Shown here in pieces: positions 1 to 5,565 of a stretch of 6,401 bases of DNA (positions are counted from its first letter, which is position 1; every line of letters begins with the position of its first letter). The position numbers and the translations under genes were made by a program. The DNA comes from an uncultured Chlorobiota bacterium (GTDB lineage Bacteria; Bacteroidota; Kapaibacteriia; OLB7): positions 1-6,401 of the forward strand of contig CAMLOB010000250.1 in assembly GCA_946481475.1 (NCBI GenBank), written 5' to 3'. The notes under the pieces were generated by a model that saw nothing but the letters and a program-made list of their open reading frames with translations, did no database searches and was not told the origin of the DNA.

Positions 1-1
1 T

Positions 2-346
2 ATGAATCTGGTCGGGACCGAACAGACCTTTCTCCTTCGCGTGAAGGGAGATTCGATGATCGAGGCCGGTATCTTTGAAGATGATCTCCTTCTGGTACGT
101 CGCGCCGAATCGGCCCGCAGTGGTGAAATCGTGGTTGCCCGTATCGGCGATGAAACAACAGTCAAGCGCTTCTATGATATCGCCGGACGGATCTTTCTGG
201 AACCGGCCAACAAAAACTATTCGCCCATCATGGTCGAAGAGCCGGAAGATTTCCGGCTGGAAGGACGGGTTATCACGCTGATACGGGATATGCGAAATCT
301 TGAGGTCAAGCGCCGGACGGTGAACGGGTTCGGGCGGCCTTCGTGA
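2..346 (+). CDS. lexA: LexA repressor, C-terminal protease domain (partial, 5' end outside window)
   Basis: SOS-response repressor and self-cleaving S24-family serine protease; RecA filaments on damaged DNA trigger its autocleavage and release of SOS genes. The visible 114 residues cover the dimerisation/catalytic half. The nucleophile Ser is in GDSMIEAGI (visible residue 18) and the general-base Lys in TTVKRF (residue 55). The 37-residue spacing equals that of Ser119 and Lys156 in E. coli LexA. The strand after it (FLEPANKNYSPI, then EGRVITLIR) fits the family end. About 19 mostly polar and basic residues follow the usual VxxIR terminus, a longer tail than in E. coli. The winged-helix DNA-binding domain and the Ala-Gly cleavage site must lie upstream of base 1, so the ATG at 2 is almost certainly internal (it aligns just before the TFLLRVKGDSM strand). 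UmuD is an alternative S24 protein, but the GDSMIEAGI and ANKNYSPI stretches favour LexA. Confidence 0.9.
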   Translation: MNLVGTEQTFLLRVKGDSMIEAGIFEDDLLLVRRAESARSGEIVVARIGDETTVKRFYDIAGRIFLEPANKNYSPIMVEEPEDFRLEGRVITLIRDMRNLEVKRRTVNGFGRPS

Positions 347-483
347 TGAGGGAGAAGACGAGGGGTACAGGGGAGGAGGGACTTTCTCGTTGTGTGGACC
401 CTGAAGGGAACCGCCGTGATGAGGAATACGTTGCCCTTCGGGTCAAGCCGGAGTTCTGTTCCCCCGGAAATATCATTACTTGA
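346..483 (+). CDS. Doubtful 45-codon frame overlapping the lexA stop (TGATG)
   Basis: An ATG at 346 overlaps the lexA TGA in a TGATG arrangement and reads 45 codons to a TGA at 481-483. Such overlaps often mark translational coupling. The peptide is charged (many Glu and Arg, two Cys, e.g. RRDEEYVALRVK) with no membrane segment and no motif I recognise. G or C occurs at 26 of 45 third positions by hand count, which neither supports nor excludes coding. The frame lies between two SOS-type genes and is in the same frame as the downstream SRAP gene, separated by its stop and eight sense codons. It may simply be the untranslated spacer of a lexA-SRAP transcript. Confidence 0.2.
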   Translation: MREKTRGTGEEGLSRCVDPEGNRRDEEYVALRVKPEFCSPGNIIT

Positions 484-495
484 ACATTAGTTGAC
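480..495 (+). promoter_or_regulatory. Possible LexA operator (GAAC-N4-GTTG) before the SRAP gene
   Basis: The 16 bases TTGAACATTAGTTGAC contain GAAC, four bases, then GTTG. The LexA box known from Bacillus and relatives is GAAC-N4-GTTC, so this is one base away from the core. It lies 12 nt before the SRAP start codon and just after the doubtful small frame. The target gene family (SOS-response-associated peptidase) and the adjacent lexA make an operator plausible. However, one near-match in AT-rich spacer DNA can occur by chance, and the operator used by this LexA is unknown because its DNA-binding domain is outside the window. No convincing -35/-10 pair was found around it. Confidence 0.3.
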
Positions 496-507
496 GAAGC
501 AGAAGCT

Positions 508-1173
508 ATGTGCGGACGATTTACACTTGCCAGTGACTTGCAGGACTTTCTCGAACAGTTCAAGCTGGAGCTGCCGGAGGAGCTGATGCATCCCCGACTC
601 TACAACATCGCACCAAGCCGGCCGGTGATCGGACTGGTGGCCGATCCGGAACCCCGGATCGAAGTGATGGAATGGGGATTTGTGCCGTCGTGGGCAAAGG
701 ATGACGGGAAATTCAAACCGGTCATCAATGCCCGGGCCGAGTCGGTGGCGGAGAAACCGTACTTCAAAGGAGCGTTCCGCAATTCCCGCTGTGCAATTCT
801 GGCCGACGGATTCTATGAATGGAAAAGAGAGGGAGAGGAAAAACACCCCCACTGGATTACGCTGAAAGATGAAGGGATCTTTGCCATGGCCGGAGTCCAG
901 AGTCACAGACATACCGCCGACGGTTCGGAACAGGTTACCTGTGCGATCATCACCACGGGACCGAACAAGCTGATGGAGGAGATCCACAATCGGATGCCGG
1001 TGATTCTGCCGACCGAGGATATCGGCATCTGGCTGGACAGGGAGACACGATCACAGGATGCCGAAGCCCTGCTCCGCCCCTATCCGGCATCCGATATGAA
1101 AACGCACGAGGTCAGCCGCTACGTCAACAATCCGCGGAACGATTCCCCTGAGTGTATCGTTCCGCTGACGTAA
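508..1173 (+). CDS. yedK: SRAP/HMCES-family abasic-site processing protein (YedK-like)
   Basis: Complete 221-residue SOS-response-associated peptidase (SRAP) protein. The family (YedK in E. coli, HMCES in eukaryotes) forms a thiazolidine crosslink between Cys2 and abasic sites in single-stranded DNA and so protects them from strand breakage. It begins MCGRF, so removing Met exposes the catalytic Cys2. Other family landmarks are NIAPSRPV (33-40), MEWGFVPSWAK (54-64), INARAES with Asn74, DGFYEW with Glu104, and IHNRMPVIL with His160. These match the active-site residues Asn75, Glu105 and His160 of YedK in order and almost in number. The length is normal for the family. The ATG at 508 is required because Cys must be residue 2; only a weak AGAAG lies upstream. 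The gene follows lexA by 161 nt on the same strand, fitting SOS control, and a possible LexA box lies just before it. Confidence 0.95.
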   Translation: MCGRFTLASDLQDFLEQFKLELPEELMHPRLYNIAPSRPVIGLVADPEPRIEVMEWGFVPSWAKDDGKFKPVINARAESVAEKPYFKGAFRNSRCAILADGFYEWKREGEEKHPHWITLKDEGIFAMAGVQSHRHTADGSEQVTCAIITTGPNKLMEEIHNRMPVILPTEDIGIWLDRETRSQDAEALLRPYPASDMKTHEVSRYVNNPRNDSPECIVPLT

Positions 1174-1350
1174 TCGCGGAATCCTTGCGGTCTTCGTGGC
1201 AACTCCACCGATCCGGTACTCCCGAAGTGGACGGTCCATCCGGACAGATTACCACAAATTCACCAGGAGCACGAAGCATTGGTCTTGGTGGTTTCTTTGT
1301 GCCCTTCGTGTTGAGATCCAACAGACACTCCACCCTGGAAGAACGAGGCG
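1174..1350. other. Non-coding gap between convergent genes
   Basis: The SRAP gene ends at 1173 on the plus strand and the FdhF-like gene ends at 1351 on the minus strand, leaving 177 bases where transcription from both sides meets. I see no gene here. The open frames crossing it run into the 3' ends of the neighbours and give low-complexity Arg/Ser/Pro-rich peptides. It contains the CACGAAG-type inverted repeat described separately and a related word (cttgcggtcttcgtgg) near 1186-1201. No classic GC hairpin followed by a T-run was found, so the terminators of both genes remain unidentified. Confidence 0.7.
1261..1310. repeat. Imperfect inverted repeat of CACGAAG-type words
   Basis: The 16-base arms caccaggagcacgaag (1261-1276) and ctttgtgcccttcgtg (1295-1310) are inverted copies with 12 of 16 Watson-Crick pairs. 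Two more pairs are possible as G-U in plus-strand RNA. The loop is 18 bases (1277-1294) and includes cttggtgg, which echoes the same vocabulary. Further related words lie at 1186-1201. The composition is repetitive and unlike the flanking genes. It might act as a folded 3' end for one or both convergent transcripts, or be a copy of a dispersed intergenic element. No T-tract follows the arm, so it is not a standard intrinsic terminator. Confidence 0.5.
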
Positions 1351-3549
1351 TCAACTCCCCCGCTCAATCCGCACACGCACATTCTTGAACCCCGGCGTCC
1401 GTGACCGATCGTCCACCCGGGTCGGCACGAGAACGTTCGCCTCCGGATAATACATCGCAGCAGAACCGGAGGAAACGTCGTAACGGGAGATGCGAATGTT
1501 CTCCAGTCGCCCGGTCTCCGAAACCACCGTCACCCGCTCTCCGTCACGCAATCCAAGCCGACCGATATCCGCATCACTCATCATGATCACGTCGCGCGAC
1601 GCCTGGTTCCGGTAGCGATCATGCTCCTCGTAGACCACCGTGTTGAACTGTCCTTCGGAACGAATGGTCATCAGCATCAGCTCATCGTCGGCAAGATCGA
1701 AACGAGGCGTCTCCACCGCAAGGAAGCGGGCACGTCCGTCCGGAAAGTTGAACTTTGGTGCGTGCCGCACCCGGTCGGCGACATGAAACTCTTTCTTCGT
1801 TTCCCCGATCTTTCCTACCTCTTCATATCCCGGCACCACTCCGGCCATCACGCGCCGGACATCGTCATGGTTTTTCAGCGAAAGGAAATCGACCGGACCG
1901 TCCGGAAGCAACCGTCCCCCGATACTCGTGACGATATCACTCTCGGTCCGGAGTTTTCCCTGCGGTCCCCGCATGCCACCTTCGGAGAGGCGAACGTAGC
2001 TGAACATGCTCTCCTGCGTCGTTGTCTGCAGTTCCTCGTCACGCGTCAATGTCGGGAGGATGATAATCTCCCCACCGTCACGCATCGGCCGCGGAACTAC
2101 GTGCCCCTGGTTCAGCTTCGTGCTGATGTGAACGGTGGTTCCGATATTCGACAGGGCTCGCTCCGCATAACGGAGATCGGGATTCGAGGCGTAGAAATTT
2201 CCGCCGAGCATCAGGGCAAAATCGATCTCGCCGGCTTCGGCCGCATGAATACATCCCATCGAATCCATCCCCTCCCACTCGGGAGCCTTCAGACCGTACA
2301 GTTCCTCCATCTTCTTCAGGAACCCTTCTTTCAGTGACGGCGTGAACCCGACCGATCCGATCCCCTGCACGTTCGAGTGGCCGCGGATCGGCATCAGACC
2401 GGCCCCCTCCCTGCCGACCATTCCACGGGCAAGGGCAAGGTTTGCAATCATCGCCACGTTGTCGCTGCCGTGTTCGTGGTGCGTGATTCCCATCGCCCAC
2501 ATGAAGATCGCACCGCGGGAATCGCCGTACATCCGGGCGGTTTGCCGAATCGTTTCGGACGGGACGCCGGAGAGACTTGCCAGATCGTCAAGGGAGGTCT
2601 TCTCCAGTTCGATCCGAAGGAGATCAAATCCGTTGGTGGAACCGGCAATGAAATCCTCGTCAAGTTTCCCCTCCTCGATGATCACCTTCAGCACTCCTTT
2701 CAGAAAAGGAATGTCTCCGCCGATACGGGGCTGAACGTAGAGATCGTTGATCCTGGAACCGAAAAGAAGCGAGCCCGGTTTCGACGGGATGTTGAACCGG
2801 TCCAGTCCGGTCTCCCGCATCGGGTTGACCACCACGACCTTCCCCCCCCGCTTTCGCAACGCCGCAAGTTCGGTGATGATCCGGGGATGGTTGCTGGCCG
2901 GATTTGCGCCGATCAGCATCACGAAATCGGCCTTGTGAAGATCTTCCAGCACCACCGTCGCCGTCCCGCTGCCGATGCTCGCCCCAAGCCCCACACCGCT
3001 TGCCTGATGACAGTAGTAGGAGCAGTTGTGGACATTGTTCGTCCCGTAGACGCGGGCCAGCCACTGCAACAGGAAGGCGGCCTCGTTGCTGCTGCGCCCC
3101 GAGGAGTAGAAGAAGGTGTGACGCGGGTTGGTCCGACGAAGTGCGGCAACGGTCCGTTCAAGAGCTTCGTTCCAGTCGATCTGCCGGAAATGCGTCTCGC
3201 CGGTCCGCAGGGCAACGGGAAAGGAGAGGCGCCCGAGATTCTCCAGTTCGCGCGGAGTGAGCCGGGAAAGTTCGTTAACCGAATGATGATCGAAGAAATC
3301 GTCTGCGATCGGCGGCTGCATGTCGGCGGCCATCGCCTGCACGCTCTTCTTGCAGAACTCCGGGAAACTCCCCGCCTCGTTCCGCATCCCTCCGGCCTGT
3401 CCCCCCATGCCGTATGCACAGGTCTTGCAGGAGTTCTTCGAGAACATTCTCCGCCAGAACTCGAAGGGACCGGCCCCGAACGATTTTTCAAGAGTGTACC
3501 GGACGGCAGCCCAGCCCCCTCCGGATCGTACCTGCCCCATTCGTCCCAT
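1351..3549 (-). CDS. FdhF/YdeP-family molybdopterin oxidoreductase (formate dehydrogenase-like)
   Basis: A 732-residue Mo/W-bis-MGD oxidoreductase of the FdhF/YdeP type (alpha-subunit-like, usually about 700-780 residues). The N-terminal GGWAAVRYTL and KNSCKTCAYGMGGQ, with FPEFC after it, supply Cys41, Cys44 and Cys66 for an Fe-S site; the extra Cys of classical formate dehydrogenase (CxxCxxxC) is absent. The molybdopterin core runs from about 105 to 500. It includes NCSYYCHQASG, where Cys180-His181 sits where FdhF has Sec140-His141, plus ANPASNHPR (215-223) and RGHSNVQG (389-396). A dinucleotide-binding C-terminal domain spans about 622-728 (SEGQFNT, then DGERV). No Tat or Sec signal is visible, so it should be cytoplasmic. 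The substrate is not known for most of this family; YdeP of E. coli is linked to acid resistance. The start at 3549 lies 5 nt after the preceding TonB_C gene's stop. An ATG at 3540, with GGGA before it, is an alternative start. No FdhD or electron-transfer subunit is in view. Confidence 0.92.
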   Translation of the reverse strand: MGRMGQVRSGGGWAAVRYTLEKSFGAGPFEFWRRMFSKNSCKTCAYGMGGQAGGMRNEAGSFPEFCKKSVQAMAADMQPPIADDFFDHHSVNELSRLTPRELENLGRLSFPVALRTGETHFRQIDWNEALERTVAALRRTNPRHTFFYSSGRSSNEAAFLLQWLARVYGTNNVHNCSYYCHQASGVGLGASIGSGTATVVLEDLHKADFVMLIGANPASNHPRIITELAALRKRGGKVVVVNPMRETGLDRFNIPSKPGSLLFGSRINDLYVQPRIGGDIPFLKGVLKVIIEEGKLDEDFIAGSTNGFDLLRIELEKTSLDDLASLSGVPSETIRQTARMYGDSRGAIFMWAMGITHHEHGSDNVAMIANLALARGMVGREGAGLMPIRGHSNVQGIGSVGFTPSLKEGFLKKMEELYGLKAPEWEGMDSMGCIHAAEAGEIDFALMLGGNFYASNPDLRYAERALSNIGTTVHISTKLNQGHVVPRPMRDGGEIIILPTLTRDEELQTTTQESMFSYVRLSEGGMRGPQGKLRTESDIVTSIGGRLLPDGPVDFLSLKNHDDVRRVMAGVVPGYEEVGKIGETKKEFHVADRVRHAPKFNFPDGRARFLAVETPRFDLADDELMLMTIRSEGQFNTVVYEEHDRYRNQASRDVIMMSDADIGRLGLRDGERVTVVSETGRLENIRISRYDVSSGSAAMYYPEANVLVPTRVDDRSRTPGFKNVRVRIERGS

Positions 3550-3554
3550 CCCGA

Positions 3555-4682
3555 TTAGTTGTTTCTCGGCTTCACTTTCAATTCCACGGTAATCCAGACC
3601 GGAATGGCCTTGCCGTTCTGCATGCCGGGAGTAAAGCCGGTATTCTGCACCGCATTCACTGCGGCGGTCGCCAGCGCCACGTCGGTATCGTCCGGCACCA
3701 GCACCTGTTTGACCGCTCCTTTCTCATCGATCATCACACGCAGTTTGATCTCGGTGACCTCAGAGACCGTACCCTCGAAATTGAAGTTCCGCTCCAGTTC
3801 CGCCTGGTCGAACGTCGGCTTTGCCACACTCCCTTCCGCCTTCGGGTCTTCCTTCGGAGCTTCATCGGACGGTTTCGATGCAAGGCCGTGGGACATCGAG
3901 AAATTGACCGGGATCATCGTCCACATCTCGGCCGGTTCTCCCCCTTCGGTGCCGGGAGTAAAGGGCGTTTTTGTGATCGCTTCAACGGCCGCTGCGGCAA
4001 GCACCTCGTTCGGGTCTCCCTGCAGCTCCGTCTGCAGCACCTTCCCCTGTTTGCTCACGCGGGCGCGGACCATCACCGTCCCTTGCCAGGATTTGACCTT
4101 GGCTTCCTGCGGATAGACAAGGTTCTTCTGAAACGCCTCCTGATCCATCTCCGGCAAATGCGCATCGCCGACGTAGGCCCAGGAATCGGAAGCCCCTTCA
4201 GAGGTGTCGGCCGAAGCGCCGTCGTAGACCGCCGTCCACTGATCTTCCGTGGTAAACTTCACCTCCATCATAACCGACATCTCGACCGGAGTTCCGCCGG
4301 AGGAGGCGGGCTGGAACTGAAAGCGCTTCACCCCTTCGACGGCGGCCGCCGTGAAGACCGAATCGTCACTCTTCCGCACCGTCACATCCTTTACCGCTCC
4401 GGTCTCGCTTACCATCACATCCAGCTCCACCACTCCGTTCTGTCCGCTGAGAAGGGCAAGCTCGGGATAGTCGATCGTGGGGCTGTTCGGCATGATCGCC
4501 GGAGGCTTCGTGTCGCCGTCGACCATGTACTGCATGCCGATCGAGACGGAGCCGCGGGCCGGTCCCTGACCGGAAGAGGCCCCACGACTTTCACTCGGCG
4601 CCTGAGAGAATGCGGAAAGGCTGTAAAGAAGGAATGCTGCGGTAGCGAAAAAGAAACGTACTCTGTTCATCGTGCTCTGCAT
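3555..4682 (-). CDS. Secreted protein with three TonB C-terminal-type modules
   Basis: A 375-residue exported protein. A basic start (MNRVR) and a hydrophobic stretch to about residue 24 end in SAFSQ, a likely signal peptidase I site, so the product should be periplasmic or membrane-tethered. Module 1 (about 72-143) begins YPELALL and ends VMMEVKF. Module 2 (about 190-261) begins YPQEA and ends TMIPVNF, and is preceded by LPEMDQEAFQKNL. Module 3 (about 292-370) is degenerate: FDQAELERNFNFEG replaces the lead-in and YP core, but IDEKG, FTPG..NGK and the final strand are kept. A Lys/Glu/Pro-rich linker (about 268-290) separates modules 2 and 3. TonB_C domains bind TonB boxes of outer-membrane receptors or occur as repeats in other envelope proteins; the partner here is unknown. 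There is no proline-rich TonB spacer. A second ATG at 4670 (MNRVR) is an equally good start. The upstream gap is 48 nt; the oxidoreductase gene follows by 5 nt. Confidence 0.85.
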   Translation of the reverse strand: MQSTMNRVRFFFATAAFLLYSLSAFSQAPSESRGASSGQGPARGSVSIGMQYMVDGDTKPPAIMPNSPTIDYPELALLSGQNGVVELDVMVSETGAVKDVTVRKSDDSVFTAAAVEGVKRFQFQPASSGGTPVEMSVMMEVKFTTEDQWTAVYDGASADTSEGASDSWAYVGDAHLPEMDQEAFQKNLVYPQEAKVKSWQGTVMVRARVSKQGKVLQTELQGDPNEVLAAAAVEAITKTPFTPGTEGGEPAEMWTMIPVNFSMSHGLASKPSDEAPKEDPKAEGSVAKPTFDQAELERNFNFEGTVSEVTEIKLRVMIDEKGAVKQVLVPDDTDVALATAAVNAVQNTGFTPGMQNGKAIPVWITVELKVKPRNN

Positions 4683-4714
4683 GGTAGATATGATTGAAAA
4701 CCTGAGCGGGAATA

Positions 4715-4733
4715 TAACCGGATCGGTCGGTTA
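4715..4733 (-). other. Small hairpin spanning a stop codon (TAACCG-N7-CGGTTA)
   Basis: A perfect 6-bp inverted repeat, TAACCG and CGGTTA with a 7-base loop, has the TAA stop of the upstream two-module TonB_C gene (4731-4733) inside one arm. On the minus transcript it would fold at the start of the 48-nt intergenic gap, followed by UAUUCCC rather than a U-run. It is therefore not a clear terminator. It could affect mRNA processing or readthrough, or be chance. Confidence 0.25.
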
Positions 4734-5543
4734 ATCGGCAATATGGAATCGTACAGGAATTACCATTGCCATTTTAACCCGAACTCCGTCCCGCTTTGCC
4801 GGTGTGAACGGGGTCGCTTTGACTGCGTTAACAGCCGTTTCGGTGAAGATGGCGTTGGTTGATTTAATCTCCCGGGCTTCTCTGACATTCCCCTCCTCAT
4901 CAACATAGACTTTTACGTACACGACCCCTTCAATACCTTTCGCTGCCGCCTCTTCGGGGTAGGTCAGATTGCTCGCCAGATCCTCTATGGTATACTTCGG
5001 CACGGTTGCATCAGGCAGGAACTCCGGATAATCACCCGGATTGAACTCTTCCTTTCCTTCGTCAACTTCCTCTACGGGGGAAATCTCAGTCTGCGATGTA
5101 AAATCCGCAAAGCTTGTCTCTTCCCGCTCCACTCTGAACGCAACCTCCACCATCACCTCCATCTCCGCAGCCCGACCGGCGATTGTTCCGGGTTGGAAGG
5201 GCATGCTCTTCAGTCCGGAAACCGCTGCGGCAATCAGTCGTCCGTCGGCACCGTTCTCCACAGCCTCCATCCGCAGGATCGATCCGTCTTCGGCAAAGAG
5301 TGCTTTCAGAAGAACCCTCCCCTCGACCCCTTCTTCGGCAAGGATTTCCGGATAGAGGATGGCATCCGTTCCGGAGGATGCTTCCGGCGTATGAACCTCG
5401 GCCCCCTTCGGAAGGGCTCCGTGGAACTTCATGTCGAGCGTGACGGTCCGGTTCTGTTCCGGCTCCTGGGCGAGAACGGATATGCCGGTTAAGACCGTCA
5501 GGGCTGTGCAGAGAAGGATAAGGAGATGTGTTTTCGTGTGCAT
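4731..5543 (-). CDS. Secreted protein with two TonB C-terminal-type modules
   Basis: A 270-residue exported protein. Residues 1-25 form a signal peptide: a His/Lys start, the hydrophobic LLILLCTALTVL, and a VLA|QE cleavage site. Module 1 (about 64-137) carries YPEILAEEGVEGRV, AEDG, FQPGT and a final EVMVEVAFRV strand. An acidic linker (about 140-170, EEVDEGKEEF) leads to YPEFLPDATVPKY, the lead-in seen before Bacteroidota-type TonB_C domains. Module 2 (about 195-268) carries YPEEAAAKGIEG, VDEEGNVR, TAVNAVKATPFTPA and a closing VIPVRFHI strand. It is a clear paralogue of the next protein upstream (39 of 76 identical residues between their first modules in a hand alignment without gaps). No TonB proline spacer is present. 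The ATG at 5543 has no visible Shine-Dalgarno. The gap to the upstream stop is 22 nt, so the two are probably co-transcribed. Its role is unknown; a periplasmic binding or scaffold function is one guess. Confidence 0.85.
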   Translation of the reverse strand: MHTKTHLLILLCTALTVLTGISVLAQEPEQNRTVTLDMKFHGALPKGAEVHTPEASSGTDAILYPEILAEEGVEGRVLLKALFAEDGSILRMEAVENGADGRLIAAAVSGLKSMPFQPGTIAGRAAEMEVMVEVAFRVEREETSFADFTSQTEISPVEEVDEGKEEFNPGDYPEFLPDATVPKYTIEDLASNLTYPEEAAAKGIEGVVYVKVYVDEEGNVREAREIKSTNAIFTETAVNAVKATPFTPAKRDGVRVKMAMVIPVRFHIAD

Positions 5544-5565
5544 GTGATGATCTGAATAAGTGATT

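Noticed and set aside
181..320. Two exact copies of CGCCGGACGG (181-190 and 311-320) within lexA
   Set aside because: Short GC-rich words encoding parts of different conserved segments; no inverted arrangement or neighbouring repeat, so taken as chance.
2..346. Treating the ATG at base 2 as the start of a short S24 protein
   Set aside because: It aligns inside the catalytic domain of LexA just before the GDSM strand, so it is a truncated gene at the window edge, not a short one.
431..507. Sigma-70-like promoter for SRAP (TTGCCC at 431, TATCAT near 471, TTGAAC at 480)
   Set aside because: No pair of -35 and -10 boxes has acceptable spacing, and TTGAAC/TTGACG are too close to the start codon to serve as -35 boxes.
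487..987. 166-codon minus-strand open frame opposite the SRAP gene
   Set aside because: The plus strand encodes an intact SRAP protein with all active-site residues; the antisense peptide has no recognisable features.
1124..1354. Minus-strand 76-codon frame across the convergent gap
   Set aside because: The peptide (NTKGTKKPPRP type) is what the CACGAAG repeat words translate into, and both ends overlap real genes.
2377..3558. 393-codon plus-strand open frame opposite the FdhF-like gene
   Set aside because: Antisense shadow: the minus-strand frame carries clear molybdopterin oxidoreductase motifs through the same bases.
3414..4697. 427-codon plus-strand open frame opposite the three-module TonB_C gene
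   Set aside because: Its peptide is rich in Arg, His and Gly with no domain, it runs antisense across two well-supported genes, and its length is explained by GC-rich codon mirroring.
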